Shown in pieces: positions 5,259-5,576 of a stretch of 5,576 bases of DNA. How positions within the stretch are numbered: position 1 is the stretch's first letter; each line of letters begins with the position of its first letter. Below the pieces are notes generated by a model that did no database searches, was not told the origin of the DNA, and worked only from the letters and a program-made list of their open reading frames with translations. The position numbers and the translations under genes were made by a program. This stretch comes from Gemmatimonadota bacterium (GTDB taxonomy: Bacteria; Gemmatimonadota; Gemmatimonadetes; Gemmatimonadales; Gemmatimonadaceae), in assembly GCA_003222065.1 (NCBI GenBank), contig QHUV01000149.1, forward strand, positions 1-5,576, given 5' to 3'.

Positions 5259-5576
5259 GGGCGCTGCCGGCGCCACCGGGTTACGTCGCGCAGGCTGGCA
5301 ACGCCCGCGGCAACGGCTTCGAGGGGCGCTCGGCCGGCTCGACGATCGGCGGCGTGTCGATTCTCAAGCCAAAGCAGTTCGGCGGCGTGACCGCGTACGA
5401 CATGAACTCGGGTGACAAGATCTGGTGGATTCCGAACGGCGCCACGACGCCTGTCACGTCGACTGATCCCTTGTTCGCCGGAGTGAACCTGCCGCCGCAA
5501 CCGGGACGCGGACAGGCGCAGATCATAACGACTAAATCGCTTGTCATTTATGGGACCGGGCGGAGCGGTGGTCCGC
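5207..5576 (+). pseudogene. C-terminal part of the PQQ-dependent dehydrogenase in a shifted frame (runs off window)
   Basis: A different plus-strand frame becomes clearly quinoprotein-like from about 5207 and remains open to the window edge. It reads PSEFRYSSPHDSCG, GYVAQAGNARGNGFEGRSAG, STIGGVSILKPKQFGGVTAY, DMNSGDKIWWIPNG and ITTKSLVIYGTGRSGG. KPKQFGGVTAYDMNSGDKIWW is the blade that normally follows the conserved W-rich middle of this family. It has no convincing start of its own (a TTG at 5252 lacks a ribosome binding site), so it is the displaced tail of the gene that begins at 3810. From memory of homologues, a segment carrying a blade usually lies between QGLIE and the EFRYSSPHD motif and is absent here. 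The cause may be a real deletion or an assembly error. Confidence 0.8.

Noticed and set aside
5080..5415. Third plus-strand frame across the dehydrogenase break
   Set aside because: Arg-rich translation without quinoprotein motifs; it only bridges the break by chance.

Overview
This is a GC-rich chromosomal fragment from an unidentified bacterium. The gene set (a peptidyl-hydroxyglycine-lyase-like NHL propeller, a HupE/UreJ-type membrane protein, a secreted cytochrome c and a PQQ sugar/alcohol dehydrogenase) is the mix often seen in soil Gemmatimonadota, Acidobacteriota and relatives. That placement is inferred from style only; no marker gene is present.

Layout. The left part is on the minus strand. 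A secreted six-bladed beta-propeller protein (1797 to 607) is followed, after 74 bases, by a small two-helix membrane protein (532 to the left edge, truncated). The latter is open to the window edge. An 88-base divergent gap (1798-1885) separates the propeller gene from the plus-strand genes. First on the plus strand is a HupE/UreJ-like membrane protein with a large exported N-terminal region (1886-3232). A 129-base gap follows that is rich in nested inverted repeats (3242-3339). Then come a secreted mono-heme cytochrome c (3362-3784) and, 25 bases later, a membrane-anchored PQQ-dependent dehydrogenase (from 3810).

How the genes work together. The cytochrome and the quinoprotein form a likely two-gene operon: the dehydrogenase oxidises a sugar or alcohol in the periplasm and the cytochrome takes the electrons. 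All five products appear to be exported or membrane-bound, so the window is an envelope/periplasm-oriented region. No direct link between the HupE-like protein and the dehydrogenase can be shown.

The dehydrogenase is broken as read. Its frame is good to about 5204, then runs into a stop at 5256-5258, while clear quinoprotein sequence resumes in another frame from about 5207 to the right edge. From memory of the family, a segment of several dozen residues is also missing at the join, so this looks like an out-of-frame internal deletion rather than a one-base slip.

The most interesting points are the apparently complete lyase active site in the NHL protein, a hairpin that could hide that gene's ribosome binding site, the overlapping, mutually exclusive inverted repeats upstream of the cytochrome, and the deletion/frameshift in the dehydrogenase. 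I did not see a CRISPR array, tRNA, rRNA, transposase or defence system.
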